Part shown: positions 50,326-59,260 of the stretch, one piece after another
How positions within the stretch are numbered: the first letter of the stretch is position 1
Layout: every line of letters begins with the position of its first letter
Origin: Pseudomonadota bacterium
GTDB taxonomy: Bacteria; Pseudomonadota; Gammaproteobacteria; Steroidobacterales; Woeseiaceae
Direction of reading: 5' to 3'
NCBI GenBank assembly: GCA_022572185.1
Contig: JACZWL010000014.1
Span: 1-64,000, forward strand
Length of the DNA stretch: 64,000 nt
Notes under the pieces: model-generated
Database searches by the model: none
Told to the model about the DNA's origin: nothing
What the model saw: only the letters and a program-made list of their open reading frames with translations
Position numbers and translations under genes: made by a program

Positions 50326-50745
50326 ATGAAAAGTAAATTTGTTGTGACAGTGGAATTTGGCGAAACCGATCCCGCAGCCATTGTCTTTTATCCGAATTTT
50401 TTCCGTTGGTTTGATGCAAGTGCTTGGCGCCTGTTTGCCAAAGCAGGGTTGACATTCGATGTTTTTCGGGAAGAGTTCGGGCTTATCGGTGCGCCGATTG
50501 TCGAGGCAAGATCAAAATTTATCAAACCTTTACGTTTTGAAGACTCGATCGAGATAACCAGTTACGTGGCATCATGGAAACAGAAGACTTTCAACCTCGT
50601 ACATGAAGTACGCAAAGATGGCGAAGTGTGTGCAGAGGGGCTGGAAATACGCGTCTGCGCAGAACGCCTGAAAGACGGATCCCAGGGCATTCGCGCAGTA
50701 CCTATCCCGGACGAAATAAGAAAGCGCCTGTCTGCAGACGACTGA
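50326..50745 (+). CDS. 4-hydroxybenzoyl-CoA-thioesterase-like hotdog protein
   Basis: A 139-residue single hotdog domain. VEFGETDPAAIVFYPNFFRWFDASAWRLF aligns with the Pseudomonas CBS3 4-hydroxybenzoyl-CoA thioesterase, including the catalytic Asp in ETDP and the helix ending RWFDAS. Later blocks IGAPIVEARSKFIKPLRFEDSIEI and WKQKTFNLVHEV also match. That enzyme completes hydrolytic dechlorination of 4-chlorobenzoate. Here it lies near a reductive dehalogenase and could release 4-hydroxybenzoate or recycle CoA. Other aryl-CoA substrates are possible. Confidence 0.85.
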   Translation: MKSKFVVTVEFGETDPAAIVFYPNFFRWFDASAWRLFAKAGLTFDVFREEFGLIGAPIVEARSKFIKPLRFEDSIEITSYVASWKQKTFNLVHEVRKDGEVCAEGLEIRVCAERLKDGSQGIRAVPIPDEIRKRLSADD

Positions 50746-50909
50746 TCCTGCCTTGGAAATCTCGGATCTATTTTTTGCGGCTGCACCGGAAGCAGCCAGT
50801 CAGATGATAAAATTCAGACAGGCGGAAAACGAAGCAAAGCGAGCGTGACCCAGTTGAGCCGTTTAGGCTACCGTTTCATTGACACTGCTTTCGAATAAGG
50901 GGGTACATT

Positions 50910-51704
50910 GTGAAACATGGAATGGCGCTTGCGTTGTTAGCTCCGCTACTCGTTTTCGGTTGTGTCCAGTCCGACCGCCACACGGAGTCAGCCTTACCCA
51001 AGCCTGATGAAATAGTTGATCTCGGCGCCCTTGTGACGGAGGACCTGCCCGAGCGCGTATGGGGCAAGGGCTTCATGACGCAAATGGGATTTACGGAGTC
51101 CAACACCTTCGACGTTATTTCCTGGGATTTCGGTCCAATATCCGGCTCCAACGCTTACTACAGGATCTTCAATCATGGGGGGCCGCACGTTGACGCTCCG
51201 AATCATGTCGGCATGGGTCTCGGCATCGACAGTTACCCGATCGAATCTTTTATTGGGCCCGCCAGAGTCATCGACATGAGCCACCTGCCGGCGGGTCGCA
51301 GCGTTACCAAAGAAATGCTCGAAGATCAGGACATTGACGCGGGTGACATCGTACTCATGTACACGGACTATGTGCCCCCTCAGACAGAGTCTGCCTTGCC
51401 GGAATCGATAACTCTGAATTTCGAAGCATCTGAATACCTGGCAAGTATCCCAATCCGTGCTTTTGGCACCGACGCATTCGCTGTTGACAGCCTGACGGAC
51501 GAGAGCCCGGTGGTTGCCGATTCGGCGGCAGCGAGAACGATGCCGGCGCATTACTCCTTTCTGACTCGGAGCATTCCTGCCTATGAGCAATTGATGAATA
51601 TGGATCGCCTGTTAGGCAAGCGAGATCTCTATTTTGTCGGGGTGCCACTAAACATAGCGAACGGGGATGGCATGATTGTCCGCCCAGTGGTGTTCATCTT
51701 TTGA
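50910..51704 (+). CDS. Lipoprotein with cyclase/kynurenine-formamidase fold
   Basis: A 264-residue protein. A short signal (residues 1-17) ends in a Gly-Cys suggesting a lipoprotein. The cyclase-family metal motif is HGGPHVDAPNHVG (H-x3-H-x-D-x3-H), followed by RVIDMSH and DIVLMYTDY. The family includes metal-dependent hydrolases such as kynurenine formamidase and isatin hydrolase. Extracytoplasmic placement is unusual for kynurenine metabolism. A GTG start has AAGGGGG upstream. An NCS1 permease gene overlaps its end region, implying transport of substrate or product. Confidence 0.78.
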   Translation: MKHGMALALLAPLLVFGCVQSDRHTESALPKPDEIVDLGALVTEDLPERVWGKGFMTQMGFTESNTFDVISWDFGPISGSNAYYRIFNHGGPHVDAPNHVGMGLGIDSYPIESFIGPARVIDMSHLPAGRSVTKEMLEDQDIDAGDIVLMYTDYVPPQTESALPESITLNFEASEYLASIPIRAFGTDAFAVDSLTDESPVVADSAAARTMPAHYSFLTRSIPAYEQLMNMDRLLGKRDLYFVGVPLNIANGDGMIVRPVVFIF

Positions 51705-51784
51705 CGGCGCCCGGGCTTGAGCCCTTTGGAATATGGGAAAATGGTGCAATATGGGCTCGCCCATTAGCCACGGAGGTGTTGATC

Positions 51785-53188
51785 ATGGAATCCAACGAAC
51801 TAAATAGAAAAATGGAAGATCACGCTTTGGAGCCGGTTCCTGACTCCGAACGTCAGAACTGGTTGAGCTTGTCCTGGAATACTGCCGGAATCGTAACCAC
51901 GCTGATCCAGTTGTTTCTCGGTGCGTTGGTTGCGTTTGTTGCAGGATTGAAAATTGCAGTCATTGCGGGCGTATTCGTGGTCATCGTGGGTTTCCTGATG
52001 GGCTGGGGAGTCGGCCACATCGGCTATCGCAAGGGCTGCTCCAGTACCCTGATATCCCGCACGTATGGCCTTGGCAACAAAGGCTCGATACTGGCATCCG
52101 CAATTTTCGGATTCATGATTATCGGATTCCTGGCGATAGAAAATGCTTTGCTTTACAAAGGCTTTCTTTTCTTTTTCGAGATACAGGACACCTTAAGCAG
52201 TCAAATAATTATTTATGGACTGATGACAGCGGCGTGGATTCTGTTGACGGCCTTCGGTTTCCAGTTGGTTGTCAAGGTCTCATCTGTCACGTTGATCGCT
52301 TTCCTGCTCGTGCTCCTCTGGATGGTCGTCGATATTATTTCGCAATCTGAGCAGTCATTTTTGCAGGCGATGACTTTTGGCACTCAATTGCCAGCCGAAG
52401 CGATTGCAGCCATGGGGCTTCATGACGATACCGACAAGTTCATTTTCTGCGTAAATGTACTGATTGGATCTGCCGGCGCATTGGCGCTCGTCGATGGTGA
52501 TTTTGGACGCTACGCCAGGCGTTCCAGGGACATTGGCATAGCTGCATTGGCCGGTAACATTTCCATGTCTATCGTGATGTTGACTATTGGCGGAATGGTC
52601 ATGTTTGCAGGTATGGCCTCTATTGTTGACTACTTTGTTTCAGTTCGAGGCATGGAAGTAGCTGCAGCACAGCAACTGGCCTTGCAAAGTCCCGACAGTA
52701 TCGCGTCGGCTTTCATTATTTTCGGCGGCGTGATTGGCGCTGTGTTGATGGTATTGGCGCAATCCAAAGCCCAGGTATTGAATACCTATAGCGGGTCTTT
52801 GGCGCTGACGAACCTTTTTGATGTGGCATTCGATTGGCGTCCGGGACGGATCGTCTTCGTCGTCCTGGCCAACGTAATTGGGCTGGTGATGTTGTATGGC
52901 AAAATTCTTGTCTTGGTGAATGCGTGGATAACGATTCTCGGCGTCATGACCACGGCATTAGCGATGGTAATGATATCTGATTACTTCATTGTTCGACCGA
53001 TACTCGGTCAGTCGGATATCAGCGAGCATCAGGAGGATACCGTCAATTGGTCGGGCGTAATCTCGTTAATTGCAGCCACGATACTGGCCCATTATGTATT
53101 GAACAAGGTTCAGCCAGTTGAGTTCTTTACGTCAGCGATTACGGTGTTGATTTTATATCCGACGCTTCGGCTGATTACGAAACGATAG
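51785..53188 (+). CDS. NCS1/cytosine-permease-family transporter
   Basis: A 467-residue protein with 12 hydrophobic helices. The NTAGIVTTLIQLFLGALVAF first helix, MGWGVGHIGYRKGCSSTLISRTYGLGNKGS loop and central helices match the cytosine/purine/allantoin permease group (NCS1), which carries nucleobases, hydantoins or related heterocycles. ATG 51785 is chosen because GGAGGT lies seven bases upstream. The preceding lipoprotein cyclase probably acts on the same pathway. The substrate is unknown. Confidence 0.85.
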   Translation: MESNELNRKMEDHALEPVPDSERQNWLSLSWNTAGIVTTLIQLFLGALVAFVAGLKIAVIAGVFVVIVGFLMGWGVGHIGYRKGCSSTLISRTYGLGNKGSILASAIFGFMIIGFLAIENALLYKGFLFFFEIQDTLSSQIIIYGLMTAAWILLTAFGFQLVVKVSSVTLIAFLLVLLWMVVDIISQSEQSFLQAMTFGTQLPAEAIAAMGLHDDTDKFIFCVNVLIGSAGALALVDGDFGRYARRSRDIGIAALAGNISMSIVMLTIGGMVMFAGMASIVDYFVSVRGMEVAAAQQLALQSPDSIASAFIIFGGVIGAVLMVLAQSKAQVLNTYSGSLALTNLFDVAFDWRPGRIVFVVLANVIGLVMLYGKILVLVNAWITILGVMTTALAMVMISDYFIVRPILGQSDISEHQEDTVNWSGVISLIAATILAHYVLNKVQPVEFFTSAITVLILYPTLRLITKR

Positions 53189-53244
53189 TTGCATCCAAGT
53201 ATTCCGTCATCTGACCGCGCTGCTGTACTGCTGACATACAAGCC

Positions 53245-54036
53245 CTACTCTTTCGGTTCACCTATGTGCAGACCGTTCAATGCCGTGCTGGTATCGATGG
53301 TGAGACTATGTTCGCCGGTGACATCGGTATAGCTTAGCTCGACCATGCCGGGCGACGGCGCAAGTGGGAAAAAGACATTGAGCGGCAGTTCCTCACCTGC
53401 CGACAACTCAAGCGGTAATACCGTCTGCCGCTGCTCGATCTGCTTACTGACGGCACTGTTGCGGACGCCACGCACTATGCCACCAACGGCGAGCGCCGGG
53501 CCCAGCAACAACAGGCCACCGGCCGCTGCCCCTGCACTGCCTGCGACAGTCGCACCAGACACTGCCACAACGCTTGCTGCGCCTACCCCAATCACCGTCA
53601 CCGCAGCACCGGCAACGAGCATCGTCCCCGCACCCCGGCCTGCTTTCACCTTTATACCGGAGTCCTTGTAACGCCGGGCAGTCTGCTTGCTGCCTTTGAC
53701 AAGTTGCTTCCGCTTGGGCTGCGACTCAATCCGCGTGTCGAGCGAGTCGACGACGATGACCCGTATTACCTGTATCGGCTGGTCGGACAGATTTCTGATT
53801 CTCAGCAGGTATTCATCCCAGTCCGCATTCTTTGCCCAGGTTCCCGGGCCGTCGCGCACGATGACCCAGTCGAGTATCGCGGTGACCTGCTGATCGGATA
53901 CGGTAGCGAGCGGCTGCGTGGTCTGTATCGGTTGCGCTTCTTTCAGCACCTTGGTGCCGCCGCAACCGGAGAGCACAAACATACAAACCAGGGCACAGGT
54001 GAAAACGAGCTGTCGTCCGACTGACTGACTACTCAT
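53245..54036 (-). CDS. Uncharacterised lipoprotein with Gly/Ala-rich core
   Basis: A 263-residue protein with a clear lipobox (LSGC, Cys24) and a signal helix. A basic stretch around residues 112-125 (KRKQLVKGSKQTARR) precedes a long Gly/Ala/Val-rich hydrophobic region (about 140-185), which could be membrane-associated. The C-terminal part is beta-rich (LPLNVFFPLAPSPGMVELSYTD). I do not recognise a family. It lies downstream of the molybdenum-enzyme operon on the same strand, 75 bases away, and may be unrelated. Confidence 0.65.
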   Translation of the reverse strand: MSSQSVGRQLVFTCALVCMFVLSGCGGTKVLKEAQPIQTTQPLATVSDQQVTAILDWVIVRDGPGTWAKNADWDEYLLRIRNLSDQPIQVIRVIVVDSLDTRIESQPKRKQLVKGSKQTARRYKDSGIKVKAGRGAGTMLVAGAAVTVIGVGAASVVAVSGATVAGSAGAAAGGLLLLGPALAVGGIVRGVRNSAVSKQIEQRQTVLPLELSAGEELPLNVFFPLAPSPGMVELSYTDVTGEHSLTIDTSTALNGLHIGEPKE

Positions 54037-54111
54037 GCTTCCTTCCTTGTTGTCGAGCGCCGCCCACGGATTTCGTAAGCACGACCCGGGATACTGATAC
54101 CTTAAGTCACA

Positions 54112-55146
54112 TTACACGACTTTAAGCCTATGACGCGGCCGCATTCGAAGTTGTGGCAGGCCGGCGATTTCCCTGAGTACGGCGGTCACATATTGCACGG
54201 TCATCTTGCCGCGCCACGACGCGGCAAAATCCGTGTTGTCCATGGGCCGCGCGATCTTGTGCGCGACATGTGCGATTTCTGCAATTCCGTCCTCAGACAT
54301 TTTGTTGCCGACAAGAACGGTATCAATCTCGGCAACAGGCATCGGGGCAGACCCGACCGCACCCAAATACATTGAAGCGCGAGTCACAACATCGTTGTCG
54401 TCGGTCCACACGGCAGCCGCTACAGACAGCGTGGAGAAATCGATGGAACCGCGCCTTCTCAACTTCCAGAACGCGGATCGACAATGATCGCTGTCGCTGC
54501 TACCGGGAACGAGCACTTCGGTCAGGATCTCATCAGGCTGCTTGGCAAGATAGTCGATGCCATCATCCACATACATATCGGCCAGCGGCAGTTCCCGCCT
54601 GGCCGACGCAGAGACCAGTCTTACTTTTGCATCGAGTGCGCAAAGAATCGGTGCTGAATCGCTGGCAGTGTGCGCCCAGCATTTCGGTGACTTGGTTGCC
54701 ACCCAGCAGATCTTGCCGTCTTCCTTGAGACAATAGTCTATCGAACGACGCCATTCTTCGGTCTGGTTGTAATAGGTGCAACGGGTATCCACGCAGAGAT
54801 TGCCGCCGATGGTGCCCATGTTTCGCAGTGGTGGAGAAGATATCGAGGCGACGGCGACGGCAAACGCAGGAAAGCGTGCCCGCAGCTTGTCGTCGCGGAT
54901 GATATTCGCAAGCGTTGCGGTGGCACCGATCCGCATGTTCGCGTTCGCCGAATCAATCGAATCGAGATCCGGAATGGACATCAGGCTGACGACGGTATCG
55001 GCCTTTTGATGACGGCGCTTCATATTCGGCCACAGATCGGTCCCGCCGGCAACCAGGCGAGCGTTGTCGTCGGACGTCGCAATCGCCTTCGCCGCAGCCT
55101 GCACGGTGGTCGGCGCGACGAGCTTAATCGGTGGTAAGCGTAGCAC
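54112..55146 (-). CDS. hcrB: 4-hydroxybenzoyl-CoA-reductase-like FAD/4Fe-4S subunit
   Basis: A 344-residue FAD-binding subunit of the CO-dehydrogenase/xanthine dehydrogenase medium-chain type: RLVAGGTDLWPNMKRR and RNMGTIGGNLCVDTRCTYYNQ (FAD site). Cys123, Cys139, Cys147 and Cys156 lie in an inserted loop; their spacing (16-8-9) equals what I recall for the [4Fe-4S] ligands of Thauera HcrB (122, 138, 146 and 155). This insertion is diagnostic of 4-hydroxybenzoyl-CoA reductase, where it takes electrons from ferredoxin. The GTG start lies within the hcrA-like gene (23-base overlap) with GGAG upstream. Confidence 0.87.
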   Translation of the reverse strand: MLRLPPIKLVAPTTVQAAAKAIATSDDNARLVAGGTDLWPNMKRRHQKADTVVSLMSIPDLDSIDSANANMRIGATATLANIIRDDKLRARFPAFAVAVASISSPPLRNMGTIGGNLCVDTRCTYYNQTEEWRRSIDYCLKEDGKICWVATKSPKCWAHTASDSAPILCALDAKVRLVSASARRELPLADMYVDDGIDYLAKQPDEILTEVLVPGSSDSDHCRSAFWKLRRRGSIDFSTLSVAAAVWTDDNDVVTRASMYLGAVGSAPMPVAEIDTVLVGNKMSEDGIAEIAHVAHKIARPMDNTDFAASWRGKMTVQYVTAVLREIAGLPQLRMRPRHRLKVV

Positions 55147-57682
55147 TGCTGTGCTCCTTCAACGCGTCTTCGCGTTTTTTCATCGTGCCGGACGCAGAGC
55201 GCAATCCTTTTTTGCTGGCCTTCGGGTCGTTCGCCGCGCGGCCGTCGCCACCCTGTGCGGGCGTGTGTACAATGAGCGGTTCCCCGTAGTCGACGTCTGG
55301 AAAACTCGTGGGGCCGACGCGAGGATCGCGTCCGTTTTTCTTCGCCTGCAATCCTTTCAGTATGAAGTCCGGGTGAATCGGCACCTGGTCCACGCGTACG
55401 CCGACGGCATCGAATATCGCATTCGCCAGCGCCGGCATGATAGGCAACAACGGACCCTGACCCGCTTCCTTGGCACCGTACGGGCCCTGTTCATCGTCTG
55501 TCTCGATCATGTAGCAGGTCATTTCCGGCATGTCATGAAAGCCGGGGCTCTTGTATTCGAGCATCGAAGGCATTTTGTGCACGAGTGCACCAGACAGGCG
55601 CTTCGGCAGACGGCGGAAGGCCTGTTCTTCCATGACGGCCTCGCCCAGGCCCATGTAAATGCTGCCTTCGATCTGCCCAAGCGCAAGGACGGGATTCAGC
55701 GCGCGGCCGATGTCGTGTGCCATCCAAACCTTGATGACCTCGTATAAGCCAGTCTCCGGATCGACCTCGACTTCCAGCACGCTGGCGGAGTAAGAGTAGG
55801 TGGGTGATGGCCCGACGCCGGCGCCGCGATAGCGGCCGGGCGCGCGTGGCGGAATATACGAACCGGTCGTGCCAAGTGTGCCGAAACGGGATTCCGCAAT
55901 AACGACCGCCTCACTGAATTCGATGGCGTTCTCCGGCTCATCGGCTGGAAATACCGTCCGGTTCGCAAAAACCAGGGAATCCTTCGGCACTTCCATATGC
56001 TCCGCGACTGCCTCGGCGATTTTGTCGCGCGCTCTCTCCGCGGCTTGTTTTGCTGCGTGGCCGACCATGAGCGTCACGCGCGAAGAATAGCTGCCGAGGT
56101 CTACCGGTGTCAGGTCGGTGTCGCCGACACACAAGCGTATATCTTTCAGATCGATGCCCAGGACCTCGGCGACCACAACGGCAAGTATGCTGTCCGAGCC
56201 CTGTCCGATCTCAGTCTCGCCGCAAAAGACCGCAACGTTGCCGCTGCGATCCAGTTTAATCTGGACGCCCGACTGCGGCATGTGATTCCAATAAATGGGC
56301 AGGCCGGCACCCGTCATGTAAGCGCTGCATGCAAGCCCGAGTCCACGGCCTTCCGGCAACTTCCCGTAACGCTCTTTCCAGCCGCTTCCCCGGACGACGG
56401 CCTCGATACACTCTTTCAGTCCGATCGTCCCGATCTGCAACCAGTTTGCCGTGATCGTATTCGGTTCCAGGAGGTTCCGCAGGCGCAGCTCTGCCGGGTC
56501 GATTCCCAGTCTGTGAGCCGCCTTGTCCAGTTGAACCTCGAAGCCGAATCGCGGTTGCGGCGTTCCATGACCTCGCTTGGGTCCGCACGGCGGTTTGTTG
56601 GTAAAAGCGCGTGCGCCCTCGAACCAGTAATTAGGCAGTTTATAGGTCGTCGTCTGCAGTGCACCCGTGTAGTAAGTGCTGGCGACGCCATAACTGCCGT
56701 ATGCGCCACCATCGAGTGTCGTTCTCAGATGCTGCGCGGTCATCGTGCCGTCTTTCCTGAATCCGGTCTTCAGATGCATCTGCACCGGATGGCGGCCGCG
56801 GTGGCAGTAGAACACTTCCTCCCGGGTCAACGTGATCTTGGCGGGCCGGCCCAGCTTGAGCGCCAATTTGGCAACCACGATTTCATGATTAAACGGATCG
56901 CTCTTGCCGCCGAATGCGCCACCGTTCGAACAGGCTATTACCCGGATGCGCGAAGCTGGTATGTCGAGCGTCTTGGTCAGGGCACGATGCACGTAATGCG
57001 GACATTGCGTCGATGAATACAAGGTGACGCGATCATCATCTTCTGCAAAGGCAATGGCCGAATGCTGTTCCAACGCCAGGTGGTTGCTGCCTTCATAGAA
57101 GAAGTTGTCTTCCAGGATGATATCTGCCTGCTCCATGCCTGCTTCGACGTCACCGAATTTCAGTGAGACCTTCTTATGTATGTTGCCGTCATCGGCATAT
57201 TCATGAATCTGTGGTTCGGGCGTGCAGAGCGCTTCCTCCACACTGGAAATAGTCAGCAGAGGTTCATATTCGACTTCGACTGCCAGAGCTGCGGCGTGCG
57301 CGATGTCCTCGGACACCGCTGCAACTGCGGCCAATGCGTCGCCAACGAATCGAACCGTATCGACTGCCAGCGCATGTTCATCTTCCGATACCGGCAAGAT
57401 GCCGAACTTGTCCGGTAACTCTTCGCCGATAAGCGTGCCCAGTACTCCTTCCATTGCGAGCGCGGCCGAGAAATCAATGTTCTTGATCCTGGCATGCGGC
57501 ACGGTACTTCGAACAAGCTTGACGTAGGCCGTGCGCGGGAACTGCACGTCATCCGCGAATTGCGTCTGGCCGGTTACCTTGGCACGACCATCGACACGTC
57601 GAAACGGCTTGCCGATGATCTTGAGTTGGCTTTCGGTAGCGTCGGCCAACTCATCGTTTAATTTCGAAATTGCTTTGACCAT
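55124..57682 (-). CDS. hcrA: 4-hydroxybenzoyl-CoA-reductase-like molybdopterin subunit
   Basis: An 852-residue large subunit: an N-terminal aldehyde oxidase a/b hammerhead (IGKPFRRVDGRAKVTGQTQFADDV), then Mo-binding domains with FGGKSDPFNHEIVVAKLALKLGRPAKITLTREE, GGAYGSYGVA and GEAVMEEQAFRRL. It is longer than Thauera HcrA (~770), mainly at the C-terminus. It would remove the para-hydroxyl from 4-hydroxybenzoyl-CoA, giving benzoyl-CoA. AGG precedes the ATG. Related Mo-hydroxylases exist, so identity rests chiefly on the adjacent HcrB-type cluster loop. Confidence 0.85.
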   Translation of the reverse strand: MVKAISKLNDELADATESQLKIIGKPFRRVDGRAKVTGQTQFADDVQFPRTAYVKLVRSTVPHARIKNIDFSAALAMEGVLGTLIGEELPDKFGILPVSEDEHALAVDTVRFVGDALAAVAAVSEDIAHAAALAVEVEYEPLLTISSVEEALCTPEPQIHEYADDGNIHKKVSLKFGDVEAGMEQADIILEDNFFYEGSNHLALEQHSAIAFAEDDDRVTLYSSTQCPHYVHRALTKTLDIPASRIRVIACSNGGAFGGKSDPFNHEIVVAKLALKLGRPAKITLTREEVFYCHRGRHPVQMHLKTGFRKDGTMTAQHLRTTLDGGAYGSYGVASTYYTGALQTTTYKLPNYWFEGARAFTNKPPCGPKRGHGTPQPRFGFEVQLDKAAHRLGIDPAELRLRNLLEPNTITANWLQIGTIGLKECIEAVVRGSGWKERYGKLPEGRGLGLACSAYMTGAGLPIYWNHMPQSGVQIKLDRSGNVAVFCGETEIGQGSDSILAVVVAEVLGIDLKDIRLCVGDTDLTPVDLGSYSSRVTLMVGHAAKQAAERARDKIAEAVAEHMEVPKDSLVFANRTVFPADEPENAIEFSEAVVIAESRFGTLGTTGSYIPPRAPGRYRGAGVGPSPTYSYSASVLEVEVDPETGLYEVIKVWMAHDIGRALNPVLALGQIEGSIYMGLGEAVMEEQAFRRLPKRLSGALVHKMPSMLEYKSPGFHDMPEMTCYMIETDDEQGPYGAKEAGQGPLLPIMPALANAIFDAVGVRVDQVPIHPDFILKGLQAKKNGRDPRVGPTSFPDVDYGEPLIVHTPAQGGDGRAANDPKASKKGLRSASGTMKKREDALKEHSSATLTTD

Positions 57683-57690
57683 GACAAGAC

Positions 57691-58272
57691 CTAGTCGGGA
57701 ATCTCGCTTCCCATGAAAAGCGCTTCAGCGGGTCGCCAGTCGTCACCTCTCTGTTTTGCCGCCGCCCACTTGACTGCTTCGATGATGCGGTGGTAACCGG
57801 TGCAGCGACAGATATTCCCGGACAGCGCTTCCGCGATCTGCTCGTTATCCGGCTCGGGCTCGTTCTCGAGCAGTGCCTCCGCCACCATCAGGATGCCGGG
57901 TGTGCAGTAGCCGCACTGCGCGGCGCCAAGATCGGCAAATGTCTCCTGCAACGGATGCAGGTCATTGCCCTTTTGCAGCCCCTCAACCGTCCGAATCGAC
58001 TTGCCGATGACATCCGTCGTTATCTGCAGGCAGGACAGGACCGGCTTTCCATCTACCAGCACAGCACAGGCACCGCACTCGCCCAGCTCACAGCCGTGTT
58101 TGGTGCCGGTGAGCTGACATTCCTCGCGCAGGACTTCGAGCAAAGTATGATGGCTCGGGAATACAACCGGATACTCCTCGCCGTTGACCTTCAGTACCGC
58201 CGCGGACATCCCATCGGGAATGCCTGGCGGCATTCCGGTTCCCTTCCCTCTGGCCTTATGGGTTGACGGCAT
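57691..58272 (-). CDS. hcrC: 4-hydroxybenzoyl-CoA-reductase-like 2[2Fe-2S] subunit
   Basis: A 193-residue small subunit. The plant-type cluster motif is CELGECGACAVLVDGKPVLSC; the second is QCGYCTPG followed by GNICRCTGYHRI. These hold two [2Fe-2S] clusters passing electrons between FAD and Mo sites. It has ~30 extra N-terminal residues compared with the usual ~160. It starts just after the korB stop, in the same operon, so ferredoxin-dependent supply of electrons to this enzyme is a natural inference. Confidence 0.88.
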   Translation of the reverse strand: MPSTHKARGKGTGMPPGIPDGMSAAVLKVNGEEYPVVFPSHHTLLEVLREECQLTGTKHGCELGECGACAVLVDGKPVLSCLQITTDVIGKSIRTVEGLQKGNDLHPLQETFADLGAAQCGYCTPGILMVAEALLENEPEPDNEQIAEALSGNICRCTGYHRIIEAVKWAAAKQRGDDWRPAEALFMGSEIPD

Positions 58273-58273
58273 T

Positions 58274-59260
58274 TCAGGTCACCGTCCAGGTATTCGTACT
58301 ACGCAGTGCATCGGCTACGCTGCTGCTTCGCTTCAGTCCGCTCTTGCGTGCGGCGTACCAGGACTTCTCGAAACTGTCACCCGGGCACTTGTAAATCACG
58401 CCGAGCGCGACCGGCTTGGCAAGTTCAACAAGCAAATGCGCGACCACTTTGTTCCTTTCATCGTGTCGTAACACCTGCTCGGGAACGGATCTGGCATCGA
58501 TCACCTCCAGCGAAAAATCATCCGGGTTGAAGCGAATGCCTTTTTCGTTGTCTGCGCCAAACAACATTGGCTTGCCGTGCTTCAGTCGCAGCTGTTTTTC
58601 AGCCGCATTTTTCCGATCCGTGAAGTCTGCAAATACATCTTCATTGTAGACGATGCAGTTCTGGAAAATCTCTACCAATGCAGCACCCTCAAATGCATGT
58701 GCCTCTTTCAGTACGTCCCCGAGACCTGCCTTGTCCGTATCGATCGCTCGCGCAAAAAACTTCGCGCCGGCGCCCAGCGCAAATTCTCCTGGTGACAACG
58801 GCGCATCGACCGACCCGCCCGGGCTCGACGGCGACCTTGTTCCCCGCCGGGAAGTAGGCGAGTACTGGCCCTTGGTCAGTCCGTAGATCTCGTTATTGAA
58901 AAGCAGGATTTTCAGGCCGACGTTGCGACGCAGCGCATGCAGCAAATGATTGCCGCCGATCGACAGGCCATCGCCATCACCCGTAACTACCCAGACATCG
59001 ATGTCGGGATTCGCCAGCTTGAGCCCTGTCGCGATCGCCGGAGCTCGCCCGTGAATGGTGTGAAAGCCGTAGGTTTCGACGTAATAGGGAAAGCGCGATG
59101 CACAACCGATGCCGGAAATAAATGCAGTTGACTCAGGTCTTGCACCAAGCTCGGCCAGCGTTTTTGTCATGGTTTTCAGGATTGCATAGTCCCCGCAGCC
59201 CGGGCACCATCGCACCTCCTGCGAAGTTGCGAAGTCTTTGGCTGACAGCACGGTACTCAT
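58274..59260 (-). CDS. korB: Second 2-oxoacid:ferredoxin oxidoreductase, beta subunit
   Basis: A 328-residue subunit with WCPGCGDYAILKTM, SGIGCASRFPYYVETYGFH and GDGDGLSIGGNHLLHALRRN (ThDP), then NNEIYGLTKGQYSPTSRRG. It is longer than the first KorB and has an added C-terminal segment. Length and layout resemble the two-subunit KorAB of aerobes such as mycobacteria, which tolerate oxygen better than clostridial types. It overlaps korA by ATGA, downstream of box genes and upstream of the hcr-like genes. Confidence 0.9.
   Translation of the reverse strand: MSTVLSAKDFATSQEVRWCPGCGDYAILKTMTKTLAELGARPESTAFISGIGCASRFPYYVETYGFHTIHGRAPAIATGLKLANPDIDVWVVTGDGDGLSIGGNHLLHALRRNVGLKILLFNNEIYGLTKGQYSPTSRRGTRSPSSPGGSVDAPLSPGEFALGAGAKFFARAIDTDKAGLGDVLKEAHAFEGAALVEIFQNCIVYNEDVFADFTDRKNAAEKQLRLKHGKPMLFGADNEKGIRFNPDDFSLEVIDARSVPEQVLRHDERNKVVAHLLVELAKPVALGVIYKCPGDSFEKSWYAARKSGLKRSSSVADALRSTNTWTVT

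Noticed and set aside
55997-57016. 339-residue plus-strand frame opposite the hcrA-like gene
   Set aside because: Composition and lack of motifs mark it as an antisense shadow of the Mo subunit.
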